Part shown: one piece after another, positions 34,628 through 43,181 of the stretch
Numbering within the stretch: the stretch's first letter is position 1
Layout: each line of letters opens with the position of its first letter
From: Maricaulis sp048270265
GTDB taxonomy: Bacteria; Pseudomonadota; Alphaproteobacteria; Caulobacterales; Maricaulaceae
Assembly: GCF_048270265.1 (NCBI RefSeq)
Contig: NZ_JBLWTD010000011.1
Coordinates: forward strand, 1 to 64,000
Direction of reading: 5' to 3'
DNA: 64,000 nt
The notes under the pieces: generated by a model
What the model was told of the DNA's origin: nothing
Seen by the model: the letters and a program-made list of their open reading frames with translations, nothing else
The model's database searches: none
Position numbers and translations under genes: made by a program

Positions 34628-35244
34628 TCGACACGAATTCCCTGGACTGGGCCAAGGGTGACGGGCTGGTTCCCGCCATCATCCAGGACGCGGCGACCCG
34701 CCAGGTCCTGATGCTGGGCTATATGAATGCCGAGGCTTTGCAGCTGACGCAGGAAACGAAAAAAGTCCATTTTTTCAGCCGCTCACGGCAATCCCTTTGG
34801 AAAAAGGGCGAAACCTCCGGGCTCAGTTTCAAACTGGTCAATATCACGCTCGATTGCGACCAGGACACGCTGCTGGTCGAGGTCAAGCCGAAGGGCGCCG
34901 CCTGCCATAACGGCACGGTCAGCTGTTTCGGCGATGATCCGGGCCCGGGCCTGGGTTTCCTGGCCCATCTGCGCGCGATCATCAAGAAGCGCAAGAAGGA
35001 CAAGCCCAAGGGCTCCTATGTCGGCAATCTGATGGCCAGGGCGCCGAAACGCCCGGCCCAGAAGGTCGGCGAGGAGGGCGTGGAAGTTGCCCTGGCTGCC
35101 GTCTCGGAGAGCCGCGCTGCCGTGGCCGAGGAATCGGCTGATCTGATGTTCCACCTGCTGGTCCTGCTGGAATCGCGCGATCTCAGCCTGGACGATGTCG
35201 TTGCCGTGCTGCGCAAGCGTCACGCCGTGCGCGCGGCGCAATAA
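34624..35244 (+). CDS. hisIE: Bifunctional phosphoribosyl-AMP cyclohydrolase / -ATP pyrophosphatase
   Basis: This 206-residue fusion carries HisI (about residues 1-115), with the zinc and substrate motifs MLGYMNAEA, FFSRSRQSLWKKGETSG, DCDQDTLL and CHNGTVSCF. HisE follows (about 120-206), with KVGEEGVEVALAA and ESADLMFHLLVLL. It performs the second and third steps of histidine synthesis. The fusion is the enteric/Bacteroidetes arrangement; most alphaproteobacteria encode hisI and hisE separately. It is the last gene of the operon. A small hairpin (35270-35287, GTTGCGC/GCGCAAC) lies after the stop but lacks a T-tract. Confidence 0.95.
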   Translation: MIDTNSLDWAKGDGLVPAIIQDAATRQVLMLGYMNAEALQLTQETKKVHFFSRSRQSLWKKGETSGLSFKLVNITLDCDQDTLLVEVKPKGAACHNGTVSCFGDDPGPGLGFLAHLRAIIKKRKKDKPKGSYVGNLMARAPKRPAQKVGEEGVEVALAAVSESRAAVAEESADLMFHLLVLLESRDLSLDDVVAVLRKRHAVRAAQ

Positions 35245-35349
35245 GCCGCCTCACGTTTCGATGATGGCTGTTGCGCTGAGGCGCAACGGTCTAGGCTGGG
35301 TCCATCAATGTGGGCGACCGGATCGCCGCGCACCGTTTTGGGGGATTCC

Positions 35350-36552
35350 ATGAAACACCTGCTGCTCGCCGGCCTCGCCGGCCTTGCCCTGACCGCCTGC
35401 AGCCAGGCGCAGGATTATTTTCCTGCCGCTGGCGACGCCGATTGGGAGCGCCGCGATCCGGCCACGCTTGGCTTTGACGTGCCGGCGCTTGAAGCCGCCA
35501 TCGATTTCGCCGTCACCCATGAAACCCGTGCCCCGGAGGCTTGGGGCGAGGGCATTGATGCGCGTGACCTGGAAGTCATGGTGCCGCTGACCTGGGCCTA
35601 TGAGCCTCATTCCAGCCCGATCGGTGAATTGCGCCCGCGCGGCGGCCCGGCCGGCATCATCATCCGCAATGGCTATATCGTCGCCGAATGGGGCGATCTC
35701 GAGCGCGTCGACATGACATTTTCGGTCTCCAAGAGCTTTCTGAGCCATGTCGTCGGCCTCGCCGTTGATGACGGTCTGATCGAGGATGTGTCCGCGCCGG
35801 TCTCCGATCTGGTCGAGGATCCGCTCTTCCACACCGAGCACAATACGCCCATCACCTGGGACCAGATGCTGCGCCAGACCTCGGGCTGGTCTGGCACTCT
35901 GTGGGACAAGCCGGACTGGGCCGATCGCCCGTCGCGCGACAATCCCGCCAGCGACCTGGTCGCCGGCCCGCCGGTGCCCGGTGCGGCCTGGGAATACAAT
36001 GATGTCCGCGTCAATGCGCTGGCCCTGGCGGCCCTGCATGTCTGGCATGAACCGCTGGCGCAAGTGCTCGACGAGCGCATCATGACGCCGATCGGTTCGT
36101 CCGGCTCCTGGGAGTGGCAGGGCTACAAGAATAGCTGGGTCGAGCTGGAGGAAGACGAGGAGCTTTACTGGTCGGTTTCCGGCGGTGGCCATTGGGGCGG
36201 CGGCATGATGCTCTCCGCCTATGACCAGGCCCGTTTCGGCCTTCTGGGCCTTAATCGCGGCAATTGGGACGGCACGCAATTGCTCTCCGAAGCCTGGTAT
36301 GAGCGCTCGCTGACACCCACCGATGTCGCGCCGTTTTACGGCTATATGAACTTCTTCCTCAATCGCCCCGATGTCGAAGGCGCCGCAATCGCCGTGCCGT
36401 CAGCGCCGGCCAGCAGCTTCGCCTATCTCGGCGCCGGCACCAACATGATCTATATCGACCCGGAACACGATATCGTCGCCGTGGTGCGCTGGATCGATAG
36501 CGGTGAGCGCAATGGCTTTATCGAGCGGCTGATGGCGGCGGTGGCGGAGTAG
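35350..36552 (+). CDS. Lipoprotein serine hydrolase, beta-lactamase fold
   Basis: This 400-residue protein has a lipoprotein signal (LLLAGLAGLALTACSQA), in which C17 of the LTAC lipobox would be lipidated. The SxxK motif is in FSVSKSFLSH, and a YxN-like element is in WEYNDVRVNAL. The fold is that of class C beta-lactamase, DD-peptidase or 6-aminohexanoate-dimer hydrolase relatives, acting in the periplasm. The ATG at 35350 has GGGGG upstream. No neighbour indicates its substrate. It resembles the serine hydrolase at 3612-4886 only in fold. Confidence 0.85.
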   Translation: MKHLLLAGLAGLALTACSQAQDYFPAAGDADWERRDPATLGFDVPALEAAIDFAVTHETRAPEAWGEGIDARDLEVMVPLTWAYEPHSSPIGELRPRGGPAGIIIRNGYIVAEWGDLERVDMTFSVSKSFLSHVVGLAVDDGLIEDVSAPVSDLVEDPLFHTEHNTPITWDQMLRQTSGWSGTLWDKPDWADRPSRDNPASDLVAGPPVPGAAWEYNDVRVNALALAALHVWHEPLAQVLDERIMTPIGSSGSWEWQGYKNSWVELEEDEELYWSVSGGGHWGGGMMLSAYDQARFGLLGLNRGNWDGTQLLSEAWYERSLTPTDVAPFYGYMNFFLNRPDVEGAAIAVPSAPASSFAYLGAGTNMIYIDPEHDIVAVVRWIDSGERNGFIERLMAAVAE

Positions 36553-36559
36553 GGAGTGG

Positions 36560-38074
36560 CTAAGCCTCCGGCGGCTCGACCTTGGCCTTGCCGGGGCGCG
36601 GCTTTTTTTGGCGCGACAGGCGTTCGGTGATCAGCGCGATAGGCAGATCGCTGACGGCTTTCAGGCCGGCGATGCTCGAGGCTGTCTGGACGCCGCGCCA
36701 GACGCCCATCATCAGTTCCTGGCGCATGCGCACATGCCCGCCCTGGGAGGGCTCCTCGATCTGGTCGAGCCGGGTCAATGACCACAGGCCGATCACGGTG
36801 GCGGCGAGGAAGTAGAAGTCCCAGCGCGTGACGTCGAAGGCGTGGATGGCGGTATCGCCGCCCGGCGCACTCCAGTTCACCGTCAGCGAGAATTCGTAAT
36901 TGGCCAGCACGTCGGCATAGAGACCGCCAATGATCGGCGCCGTACCAGCGGCAATCGCGGTAAAGGCGGCGCACAGGGCGAGATGGCGTGTCGCGCCCGT
37001 GGAGGGCGAAAGCGCATTGGCCATATTGCCCGAGGCGAGGGTGACGCCGGCGGTCGCGACACCGGTCAGGATATGGATCACCACCAGCAGGGGCATGGTG
37101 AAATAATGCCGCTCCGGCAGGCTGGTGAAGGTCCAGGCGAAGATGCAGGCGATGAAGAGCGGCGCCGCAAATTGCAGCACGCGCTTGTTGGAATAACGGT
37201 CGGCCAGCGAGCCGAACGTGCCGGTCACCAGCGCATTGGCGCCCTGGCTCAGTGCGGTGAGCACCATCACCGTTGTCAGGTCGAGGCCGAGCTGACGGAG
37301 CATCTGCACCGCAAAGAAGGGGGCGGCGAGATTGCTGGCGAAATTCCACGAGAACAGGAAGGCGACCAGGCGGCGGAAATTCTTTTCCTTCAACGGCGAG
37401 AACAGGCCGGACTTCTGGTCGGCGGTCTCGGTCAGGGGCAGGGGCGTCGGCTCGGGGATCTGCGCCATGGCGAGGCTTTCCAGCACACCGCTGATCGTCG
37501 CCAGGATCAGCAGGGCCGAATAGGCGTAGAGCACGGGCAGGCCGGTCAGCGCGGCCCAGTGGTCGACGAAGACGCCGCCGGCGAGAGCTGCGATCGCCGC
37601 CATGATTGTCATCCAGGTCAGGCGCCGGGCCGAGAACACGCCGCGGCGTTCCGGTGGCAGGAAATCACGTACCCAGCTGTTCCAGGCACACCCCGCAATG
37701 GCCCCGAAAATATAGCGGATGGCAAAGGCCACCACGAGCAGCAGCAGGGCGAGCGGGCCGGGATGGACCAGGGCGGCCCCGGCGGCGACGAGCAGGAAGA
37801 GCCGGCTCGCCAGGGTCAGCGATACGGCCATGAGGCGTCGGCTGGCGATGCGCTCGACCAGATAGACGGCCGGCAATTGCGCCAGCTGGGTGAGAGAGGG
37901 AATGGCCGCGAGGACCCCGATCACCAGATTGGAGGCGCCCAGGCTCAGCGCATAGGCGGTGAGGAAAACGCCGATCGAGAGCGTCTCCATGATCTTGAAG
38001 AACATGCCGTTGCGCACATACCATTTCAGTCCGGCATCGCGGTCTGCATCGGTGAGCTGCGATGTCGGGAACAT
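36560..38074 (-). CDS. MFS transporter
   Basis: This 504-residue inner-membrane protein has about 12 hydrophobic helices and an MFS-like layout. LTQLAQLPAVYLVERIASRR near residue 60-80 resembles the loop 2-3 motif, and FGSLADRYSNKR (GxLaDRxxxkr) is the second-half copy near residue 290. The ATG at 38074 has AAGGA upstream. The C-terminal tail is Lys/Arg/Pro rich and cytoplasmic. The substrate is unknown. The gene is convergent with the serine hydrolase gene with only 7 bp between stops. Confidence 0.9.
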   Translation of the reverse strand: MFPTSQLTDADRDAGLKWYVRNGMFFKIMETLSIGVFLTAYALSLGASNLVIGVLAAIPSLTQLAQLPAVYLVERIASRRLMAVSLTLASRLFLLVAAGAALVHPGPLALLLLVVAFAIRYIFGAIAGCAWNSWVRDFLPPERRGVFSARRLTWMTIMAAIAALAGGVFVDHWAALTGLPVLYAYSALLILATISGVLESLAMAQIPEPTPLPLTETADQKSGLFSPLKEKNFRRLVAFLFSWNFASNLAAPFFAVQMLRQLGLDLTTVMVLTALSQGANALVTGTFGSLADRYSNKRVLQFAAPLFIACIFAWTFTSLPERHYFTMPLLVVIHILTGVATAGVTLASGNMANALSPSTGATRHLALCAAFTAIAAGTAPIIGGLYADVLANYEFSLTVNWSAPGGDTAIHAFDVTRWDFYFLAATVIGLWSLTRLDQIEEPSQGGHVRMRQELMMGVWRGVQTASSIAGLKAVSDLPIALITERLSRQKKPRPGKAKVEPPEA

Positions 38075-38214
38075 CGGCGGGTCCTTGGCGCTGTGAATTC
38101 CGGCAAGCGGATAAAGGCCGCATATCACCAAGATCTGCCCCGCGCACCCGAATTGACAGGCGCGCCGCGGCGGTTTGCCGAATTGCCAGCGCCGCCGAAT
38201 TGTCGTTGGATCAC

Positions 38215-38841
38215 ATGGAACGCGCTGCGGGACCGAGCCGGATCATGACGATTTTCAACGACATGGCGCACGCCCTCTCGCTCGCCCTCGACGCGGCGCT
38301 GATGCAGCGCAGCGCGTTCGAGACGCTCGCGGCGGAGCCGCGTATCGCGCTGGCCGCCCTGATCGTGCCGCTGATTGCCGGTGCATCGGAAATGCTGGGC
38401 AAGGCCTATGTGCTTGCCGCCCAGAAGGTCGGGCGCTGGCGCATGCTGGCCAGTCTGGCCCTGACGGGCCTGGTCTATCTGCTCGGCGTCGTGGTCTGGG
38501 GCATCAGCGCGCATTTCCTGCTGGGCCTCGCCGGTGATCAACCGGTCTCCGAGGCCGTCCTCGCCGGCACCATCGCGCTGGGTTATGCGCCGCGCCTGCT
38601 GAGCGTGCTGACGCTGGCGCCCTATTACGGCGAATTGCTCGACCGCGCGCTCGATGGCTGGACCTTTGTCTGTATTGGCTGGGGATTCTGGGTGGTGATT
38701 GGCGGGCCGCTGGGCCTGGTGATCGCCTGCGCCGCTGCTGGCTGGCTGGTGAGCGCCGCAGTGCGCCATTACGGCGGGCGGCTCACCGAACCGCTCCTGC
38801 GGCGTCTGCGTCTGGTGACGCCGGGAGGCGGGCATGCTTGA
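38215..38841 (+). CDS. Membrane protein, YIP1-like, unknown function
   Basis: This 208-residue protein has four to five predicted helices (IALAALIVPLIAGA, MLASLALTGLVYLLGVVVW, VLAGTIALGYAPRLLSVL, FVCIGWGFWVVIGG, GLVIACAAAGWLVSAAV). The pattern of a small helical bundle with a GYAPRLLS loop recalls YIP1-family proteins, but I am not certain. An ATG at 38245 is an alternative start. Its stop overlaps the next gene by 8 bp, so the two are coupled. Confidence 0.7.
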   Translation: MERAAGPSRIMTIFNDMAHALSLALDAALMQRSAFETLAAEPRIALAALIVPLIAGASEMLGKAYVLAAQKVGRWRMLASLALTGLVYLLGVVVWGISAHFLLGLAGDQPVSEAVLAGTIALGYAPRLLSVLTLAPYYGELLDRALDGWTFVCIGWGFWVVIGGPLGLVIACAAAGWLVSAAVRHYGGRLTEPLLRRLRLVTPGGGHA

Positions 38842-39856
38842 GGACGCGCTCGCCTGGCTGCTGCTGAGCGGCCTGATCGCCTTCATCCTGGCCAGCACCC
38901 TCGCGCCGCTGGAAACGCTGCGCTGGTGGGCGCGGCAACCGGCGCTGGAGCGTGAGACGCCTGCCGAGCCGGAGGGGGAGGCCGCTGGTGCTCCGCGCCA
39001 TTTCATTGTCTATCTCGGCGGGATTGATCGTATCAGCGGTACGTCCAACTCCCGGCGCGAGCAGCGCTTTCTTGACGCCCTGTGCGAAGGCGTGCCGGAG
39101 GCCGTGCTGGTCGATACGGTCTTTCCCTACGCCGCTTCGGGGATTCCGCTCCTGCACGGGCCGCGCCTGTTCAGCTGGCTATGGCGCGCGATTGATGCCG
39201 CTCCACCGGACCAGCGCCGGCCCTTGCTGGCCAATCTCGTCAATGCGCGCAATTTCTTCCAGGTGCTGGTCTCCGCCGACCGGCGCTACGGCCCGGTCTT
39301 CAATCTCGCCCTGGCCGGCCTGATCCAGGAACGGCTGCGCGCGGCGGGTTGGCGGCCGCACCGCGATTCCCGGCTGACGTTGATCGGCCTGAGCGGCGGG
39401 GCGCAGATGGCGGCCGGCGCGGCGGAGGATCTGGCGGATATCTTCGATGGTCCGATCCAGCTGATCTCGATTGGCGGTGTCATCGCCTCGACGCCGGGGC
39501 TCAACCGGCTGGCGCGGATCGATCATCTCGCCGGCAGTGCCGACCAGGTCGAGGCCGCCGGTGCCATCGCCTTTCCGGCGCGATGGGGTCTGGCGGCGGG
39601 TTCGGAATGGGCGATGGTGCGCCGTTCCGGCCGGCTCAACCGCATCAGGCTGTCGGGCGTTACCCATAACGGTCCGCGCGGCTATTTCGGCGGAGCGCGC
39701 CATGGCGGGCGGCCACAATGGGAGGAGACGCTGGAGATTGTGCTCGACTGCCTCAGGCGTTTCGAACGCGGCGAAGGGCGAGGCGCTAACCCGCCGGCGC
39801 GAAGCGCTCCGTCATCACATGGCGATCACCCGGATGGGTCAGACGGGCGAGGGTGA
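38834..39856 (+). CDS. Membrane-anchored alpha/beta-hydrolase-like protein
   Basis: This 340-residue protein begins with one transmembrane helix (AWLLLSGLIAFILASTLA). The soluble part contains LIGLSGGAQMAAGAAEDL, a GxSxG nucleophile elbow after a beta-strand, and IVYLGGIDRISG, an oxyanion-type loop. This fits an alpha/beta hydrolase fold facing the cytoplasm or periplasm. The last 28 or so residues are Gly/Pro/Ser rich and run antisense through the end of hutC, so the original stop was probably lost and the reading frame extended. It overlaps the upstream membrane-protein gene by 8 bp. Confidence 0.7.
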   Translation: MLEDALAWLLLSGLIAFILASTLAPLETLRWWARQPALERETPAEPEGEAAGAPRHFIVYLGGIDRISGTSNSRREQRFLDALCEGVPEAVLVDTVFPYAASGIPLLHGPRLFSWLWRAIDAAPPDQRRPLLANLVNARNFFQVLVSADRRYGPVFNLALAGLIQERLRAAGWRPHRDSRLTLIGLSGGAQMAAGAAEDLADIFDGPIQLISIGGVIASTPGLNRLARIDHLAGSADQVEAAGAIAFPARWGLAAGSEWAMVRRSGRLNRIRLSGVTHNGPRGYFGGARHGGRPQWEETLEIVLDCLRRFERGEGRGANPPARSAPSSHGDHPDGSDGRG

Positions 39857-40526
39857 CGACGGCGTCGCCCTGGAAGGTCCGACGCTCGAGCACCAGGCAG
39901 GCGTCGCCGGTATCGATATCGAGCCGGGAGGCCAGCCGCGCATCGGCATTGATCGCCGAGACGGTGTGTTCCGCCGCAGTCCAGGGCGTCGCTGCCAGCA
40001 GCCAGGCGCCGGGCGCCGTCGCGTTGAAATCCTGTTCGGCCGCTTCGGGCAATAGCGCCAGATTGATCCAGCGCTCCTCCAGTTCGACAACATCGCCATC
40101 GGCGGTATGGCGGCAGACCAGATGCTGCAGCGGTGTGCCGGGTTTGACGCGCAGGCGACCGGCCCGCTCGGCGCTGGCGGCGACCCGCTCATTGGTCAGG
40201 CATTGATAGCCATAATCCTGGCCGCGCGCCGGTATGGCCGCCGACATGTCGACGATCTCCAGCATTGCCGAAGGCGAGGTGGGCAGGGCGACGAAACTGC
40301 CGGCCCGGCGGCGGCGCACGATCAACCCGTCTTCGGTCAGCTCACGCAGGGCGCGATTGACGGTCATCCGCGCGGTGCCGAAATGCCGGGCGAGATCGGC
40401 CTCGGCCGGGATGCGGTGGCGCGGTGGCCAGATGCCGGAGCGGATATTGGCCAGGATGGCGCGGCGAATCTGGTCATAGACCGGGCCCGTGCCGTCAAGC
40501 CTGAGATCGCCGGCCCAGTCACTCAT
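39786..40526 (-). CDS. hutC: Histidine utilisation repressor, GntR family
   Basis: This 246-residue regulator has an N-terminal winged helix (AEADLARHFGTARMTVNRAL) and a C-terminal UTRA ligand-binding domain, where urocanate acts as inducer in other bacteria. The C-terminus (VTLARLTHPGDRHVMTERF) is typical of HutC. It overlaps the start of the gene by 4 bp with the end of hutF, so repressor and enzyme are co-transcribed and self-regulated. A probable operator lies in the hutF-hutI divergent region at 41936-41947. Confidence 0.93.
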   Translation of the reverse strand: MSDWAGDLRLDGTGPVYDQIRRAILANIRSGIWPPRHRIPAEADLARHFGTARMTVNRALRELTEDGLIVRRRRAGSFVALPTSPSAMLEIVDMSAAIPARGQDYGYQCLTNERVAASAERAGRLRVKPGTPLQHLVCRHTADGDVVELEERWINLALLPEAAEQDFNATAPGAWLLAATPWTAAEHTVSAINADARLASRLDIDTGDACLVLERRTFQGDAVVTLARLTHPGDRHVMTERFAPAG

Positions 40527-41893
40527 TGATCGATGGCCTGCCGGATATCGAGCATGGCGGTGCGGTAGGCGGTCTCGATGCGGTCACGGGTGAGGGCACG
40601 GCCCTCGCGCACGACGCACTGGCCGCCGACATAAACCTCGCGCACCAGACGGCTGTCGCCGCAGAACAGCCAGCTGTCCAGCCGCGCATCCTCGGCGCGC
40701 CCGACGAGGGTCGGGTGATGCTCGTCGAGGATGACGAAGTCGGCGCGCTGCCCGGGCTCGATCCGCCCCGAGGGCTGTTGCAGCGCCTGGTTACTGCCCG
40801 CCAGCGCCGCATCGAACAGGCGCCGGCCGGTAGAGCCGCCGGGCCGGGCGAGGACATTGCGCCGCTGGGCCTGCAGCCGCTGGCCGTATTCCAGCAGGCG
40901 GATATCCTCGGCCAGATCGATGCGGATATGGCTGTCGGAGCCGATGCCGATACGGCCGTGATCGGCCAGGTAGGCGCTGGCATTGAATAAACCATCGCCG
41001 AGATTGGCCTCTGTCAGCGGGCAAAGCCCTGCGACCGCGCCGGAGGCGGCGAGCCTGGCGGTCTCGGCCGGCGTCATGTGGGTGGCGTGGATCAGGCACC
41101 AGCGTTCATCGACGCTCTGCGTATCGAACAGATATTCGACCGGACGTTGGCCGGTCGCGGCGAGGCAGTCATCGACCTCTTTTTGCTGTTCGGCGGCGTG
41201 GATATGCACCGGGCCCGCCTCGCACATTGGCAAAATGGCGGCGATCTCGGCGGCCGAGACGGCGCGCAGTGAGTGGGGTGCGATGCCGAGCACCGCATTA
41301 TCGATCTTCGCCATATGGCGCTTGGCGGAGGCGAGGATATCGTCGAAATGGTCGAGCGTGTTGATGAAGCGGCGCTGGCCGTGGCTGGGCGGCATCTCGC
41401 CGAAATTGGAATGGCGATAGAGCACGGGCAGCAGGGTCAGCGCGATCCCCGTTGCGCCGGCGGCAGCGCAGATGCGCCCGGCCATCTCGCCGATATCGCC
41501 ATAGGGCTGGCCGTGCTCGTCATGGTGGAGGTAGTGGAACTCCCCGACCGAGGTGAAACCGGTCTCGAGCATTTCGCAATAGACCAGCGCCGCCATCGCC
41601 TCGACATGGTCGGGGGTCAGATTGTCGTTGAAGGCATACATGATCTGGCGCCAGGACCAGAAACTGTCCTCACCCGGACCGCGCCGTTCCGACAGGCCGG
41701 CCATGCCGCGCTGAAAGGCGTGGGAGTGGACATTGGCCATGCCGGGGACCGCGACACCGAGGCGGGTGGCATCGGGACCGGGCGGTGTGTCAGGGCTGAT
41801 ACTGGCGATGCGGCCGTTCGCATCGACCGTGATCTCGACATTGCGCGCCCAGCCATCGGGCAGAAGAATCTCGGCAAAGTGAAATTCGGACAT
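40523..41893 (-). CDS. hutF: Formimidoylglutamate deiminase
   Basis: This 456-residue amidohydrolase converts N-formimino-L-glutamate to N-formyl-L-glutamate and ammonia, the first half of the five-step histidine pathway's ending. Metal motif HSHAFQRGM, a histidine in HIHAAEQQKEV and the aspartate in GIGSDSHIRIDL are visible. The ATG at 41893 was chosen because it gives the family length; the longer open frame to 42181 is an antisense extension over hutI. HutG is encoded nearby, completing this branch, and no HutG-type formiminoglutamase (one-step route) was seen. Confidence 0.95.
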   Translation of the reverse strand: MSEFHFAEILLPDGWARNVEITVDANGRIASISPDTPPGPDATRLGVAVPGMANVHSHAFQRGMAGLSERRGPGEDSFWSWRQIMYAFNDNLTPDHVEAMAALVYCEMLETGFTSVGEFHYLHHDEHGQPYGDIGEMAGRICAAAGATGIALTLLPVLYRHSNFGEMPPSHGQRRFINTLDHFDDILASAKRHMAKIDNAVLGIAPHSLRAVSAAEIAAILPMCEAGPVHIHAAEQQKEVDDCLAATGQRPVEYLFDTQSVDERWCLIHATHMTPAETARLAASGAVAGLCPLTEANLGDGLFNASAYLADHGRIGIGSDSHIRIDLAEDIRLLEYGQRLQAQRRNVLARPGGSTGRRLFDAALAGSNQALQQPSGRIEPGQRADFVILDEHHPTLVGRAEDARLDSWLFCGDSRLVREVYVGGQCVVREGRALTRDRIETAYRTAMLDIRQAIDQ

Positions 41894-41935
41894 TGGCAGG
41901 CCTCCCGGCTGGACAGACTCAGGCACGCGATTTAA

Positions 41936-41947
41936 TTGTATAGACAA
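41936..41947. promoter_or_regulatory. Probable HutC operator
   Basis: TTGTATAGACAA lies between the divergent hutF and hutI genes, 26 bp before the hutI ATG. The TTGT/ACAA arms and the TGTA-N2-xACA core are close to HutC sites known from pseudomonads. One position deviates from perfect symmetry. Confidence 0.55.
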
Positions 41948-41972
41948 ATACGCGGAATTGAAGGGCCATTCA

Positions 41973-43181
41973 ATGCGTTTCGACCGATTGCTGACCCATG
42001 CACGCCTCGCCACCATGGTGCCCGGTGCCGTTCCATATGGCGCCTTGCTCGATGCCGCGATCGGGATTCGCGATGGCCGTATCGCCTGGATCGGGCCGAT
42101 GGCCGAGGTGCCGGAAACAGCCCTTGAAACCGATAATCTCGAAGGCCGCTGGGTGACGCCCGCCCTAGTCGATTGCCACACGCATCTGGTCTTCGCCGGT
42201 GACCGGTCCGACGAGTTCGAGCGCCGCCTGGCCGGCGAGAGCTATGCCGAGATTTCCCGCTCCGGCGGCGGTATCCGCAAGACGGTCGAGGCGACGCGCA
42301 AGGCGGGCGCGGCCGAGCTGGCCGGCGGGGCGCTGTCGCGGCTCGATGCGCTCTCGGCGGAAGGTGTCGGCACGATCGAGATCAAGTCCGGCTATGGCCT
42401 CACCTTCGAGAGCGAGCTGGCCATGCTCAGGGCCGCGCGTTCGCTTGGACTGGTGTCCGGCCTGCGCGTTTCGACCACGCTGCTGGCGGCGCATTCGATA
42501 CCGGTCGAATATGAAGGCCGGTCCGGTGCCTATATCGACCAGGTCTGCATCCCCTTGATCCGCGAAGCTGCGCGCGAGGGGCTGGCCGATGCGGTCGATG
42601 CCTATTGCGAGACCATCGCCTTCTCGCCGGAGGAAATCCGGCGCCTGTTTATCGCCGCCAAGGCGGCTGGCCTGCCGGTGAAACTGCATGCCGACCAGCT
42701 TTCCGACACGGGTGGCGCGAAACTCGTCGCCGAATTTGACGGCCTGTCGGCGGACCATCTCGAATTCACCAATGCCGAGGGCATCGCCGCCATGGCGAAG
42801 GCCGGCACGGTGGCCGTGATCCTGCCGGGCGCCTTTTACGGCATCGGCGAGACGCAAAAGCCGCCTATTGCGGCCCTGCGCGAGGCCGGCGTGGCGATGG
42901 CCGTGGCCACCGATGCCAATCCGGGCACTTCGCCGATGGTGTCCCTGCTGACGGCGGCCAATATGGCCTGCAATCTGTTTGGCCTGACGGTCGAGGAGGC
43001 GCTGGCCGGCGTCACCCGTGAGGGGGCGAGGGCGCTGAGTTTGCAGGCTGAAATCGGGACGCTGGAACAGGGCAAGCGCGCCGATCTGGCGATCTGGGAT
43101 GTGGAACGTCCGGCAGAGATTATTCAATGGATCGGATTGCGGCCGCTGCATGGCCGTATCCTCGGAGGAGAATGGCTGTGA
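41973..43181 (+). CDS. hutI: Imidazolonepropionase
   Basis: This 402-residue amidohydrolase opens the ring of 4-imidazolone-5-propanoate to give formiminoglutamate. The metal motif is VDCHTHLVFAG, a further metal histidine lies in VKLHADQLSDTGG, and the aspartate is in ATDANPGTSP. The ATG at 41973 is favoured over a TTG at 41958 on length and on GAAGGG upstream. It leads the rightward hut operon, with its stop overlapping hutH by 10 bp. Confidence 0.96.
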   Translation: MRFDRLLTHARLATMVPGAVPYGALLDAAIGIRDGRIAWIGPMAEVPETALETDNLEGRWVTPALVDCHTHLVFAGDRSDEFERRLAGESYAEISRSGGGIRKTVEATRKAGAAELAGGALSRLDALSAEGVGTIEIKSGYGLTFESELAMLRAARSLGLVSGLRVSTTLLAAHSIPVEYEGRSGAYIDQVCIPLIREAAREGLADAVDAYCETIAFSPEEIRRLFIAAKAAGLPVKLHADQLSDTGGAKLVAEFDGLSADHLEFTNAEGIAAMAKAGTVAVILPGAFYGIGETQKPPIAALREAGVAMAVATDANPGTSPMVSLLTAANMACNLFGLTVEEALAGVTREGARALSLQAEIGTLEQGKRADLAIWDVERPAEIIQWIGLRPLHGRILGGEWL

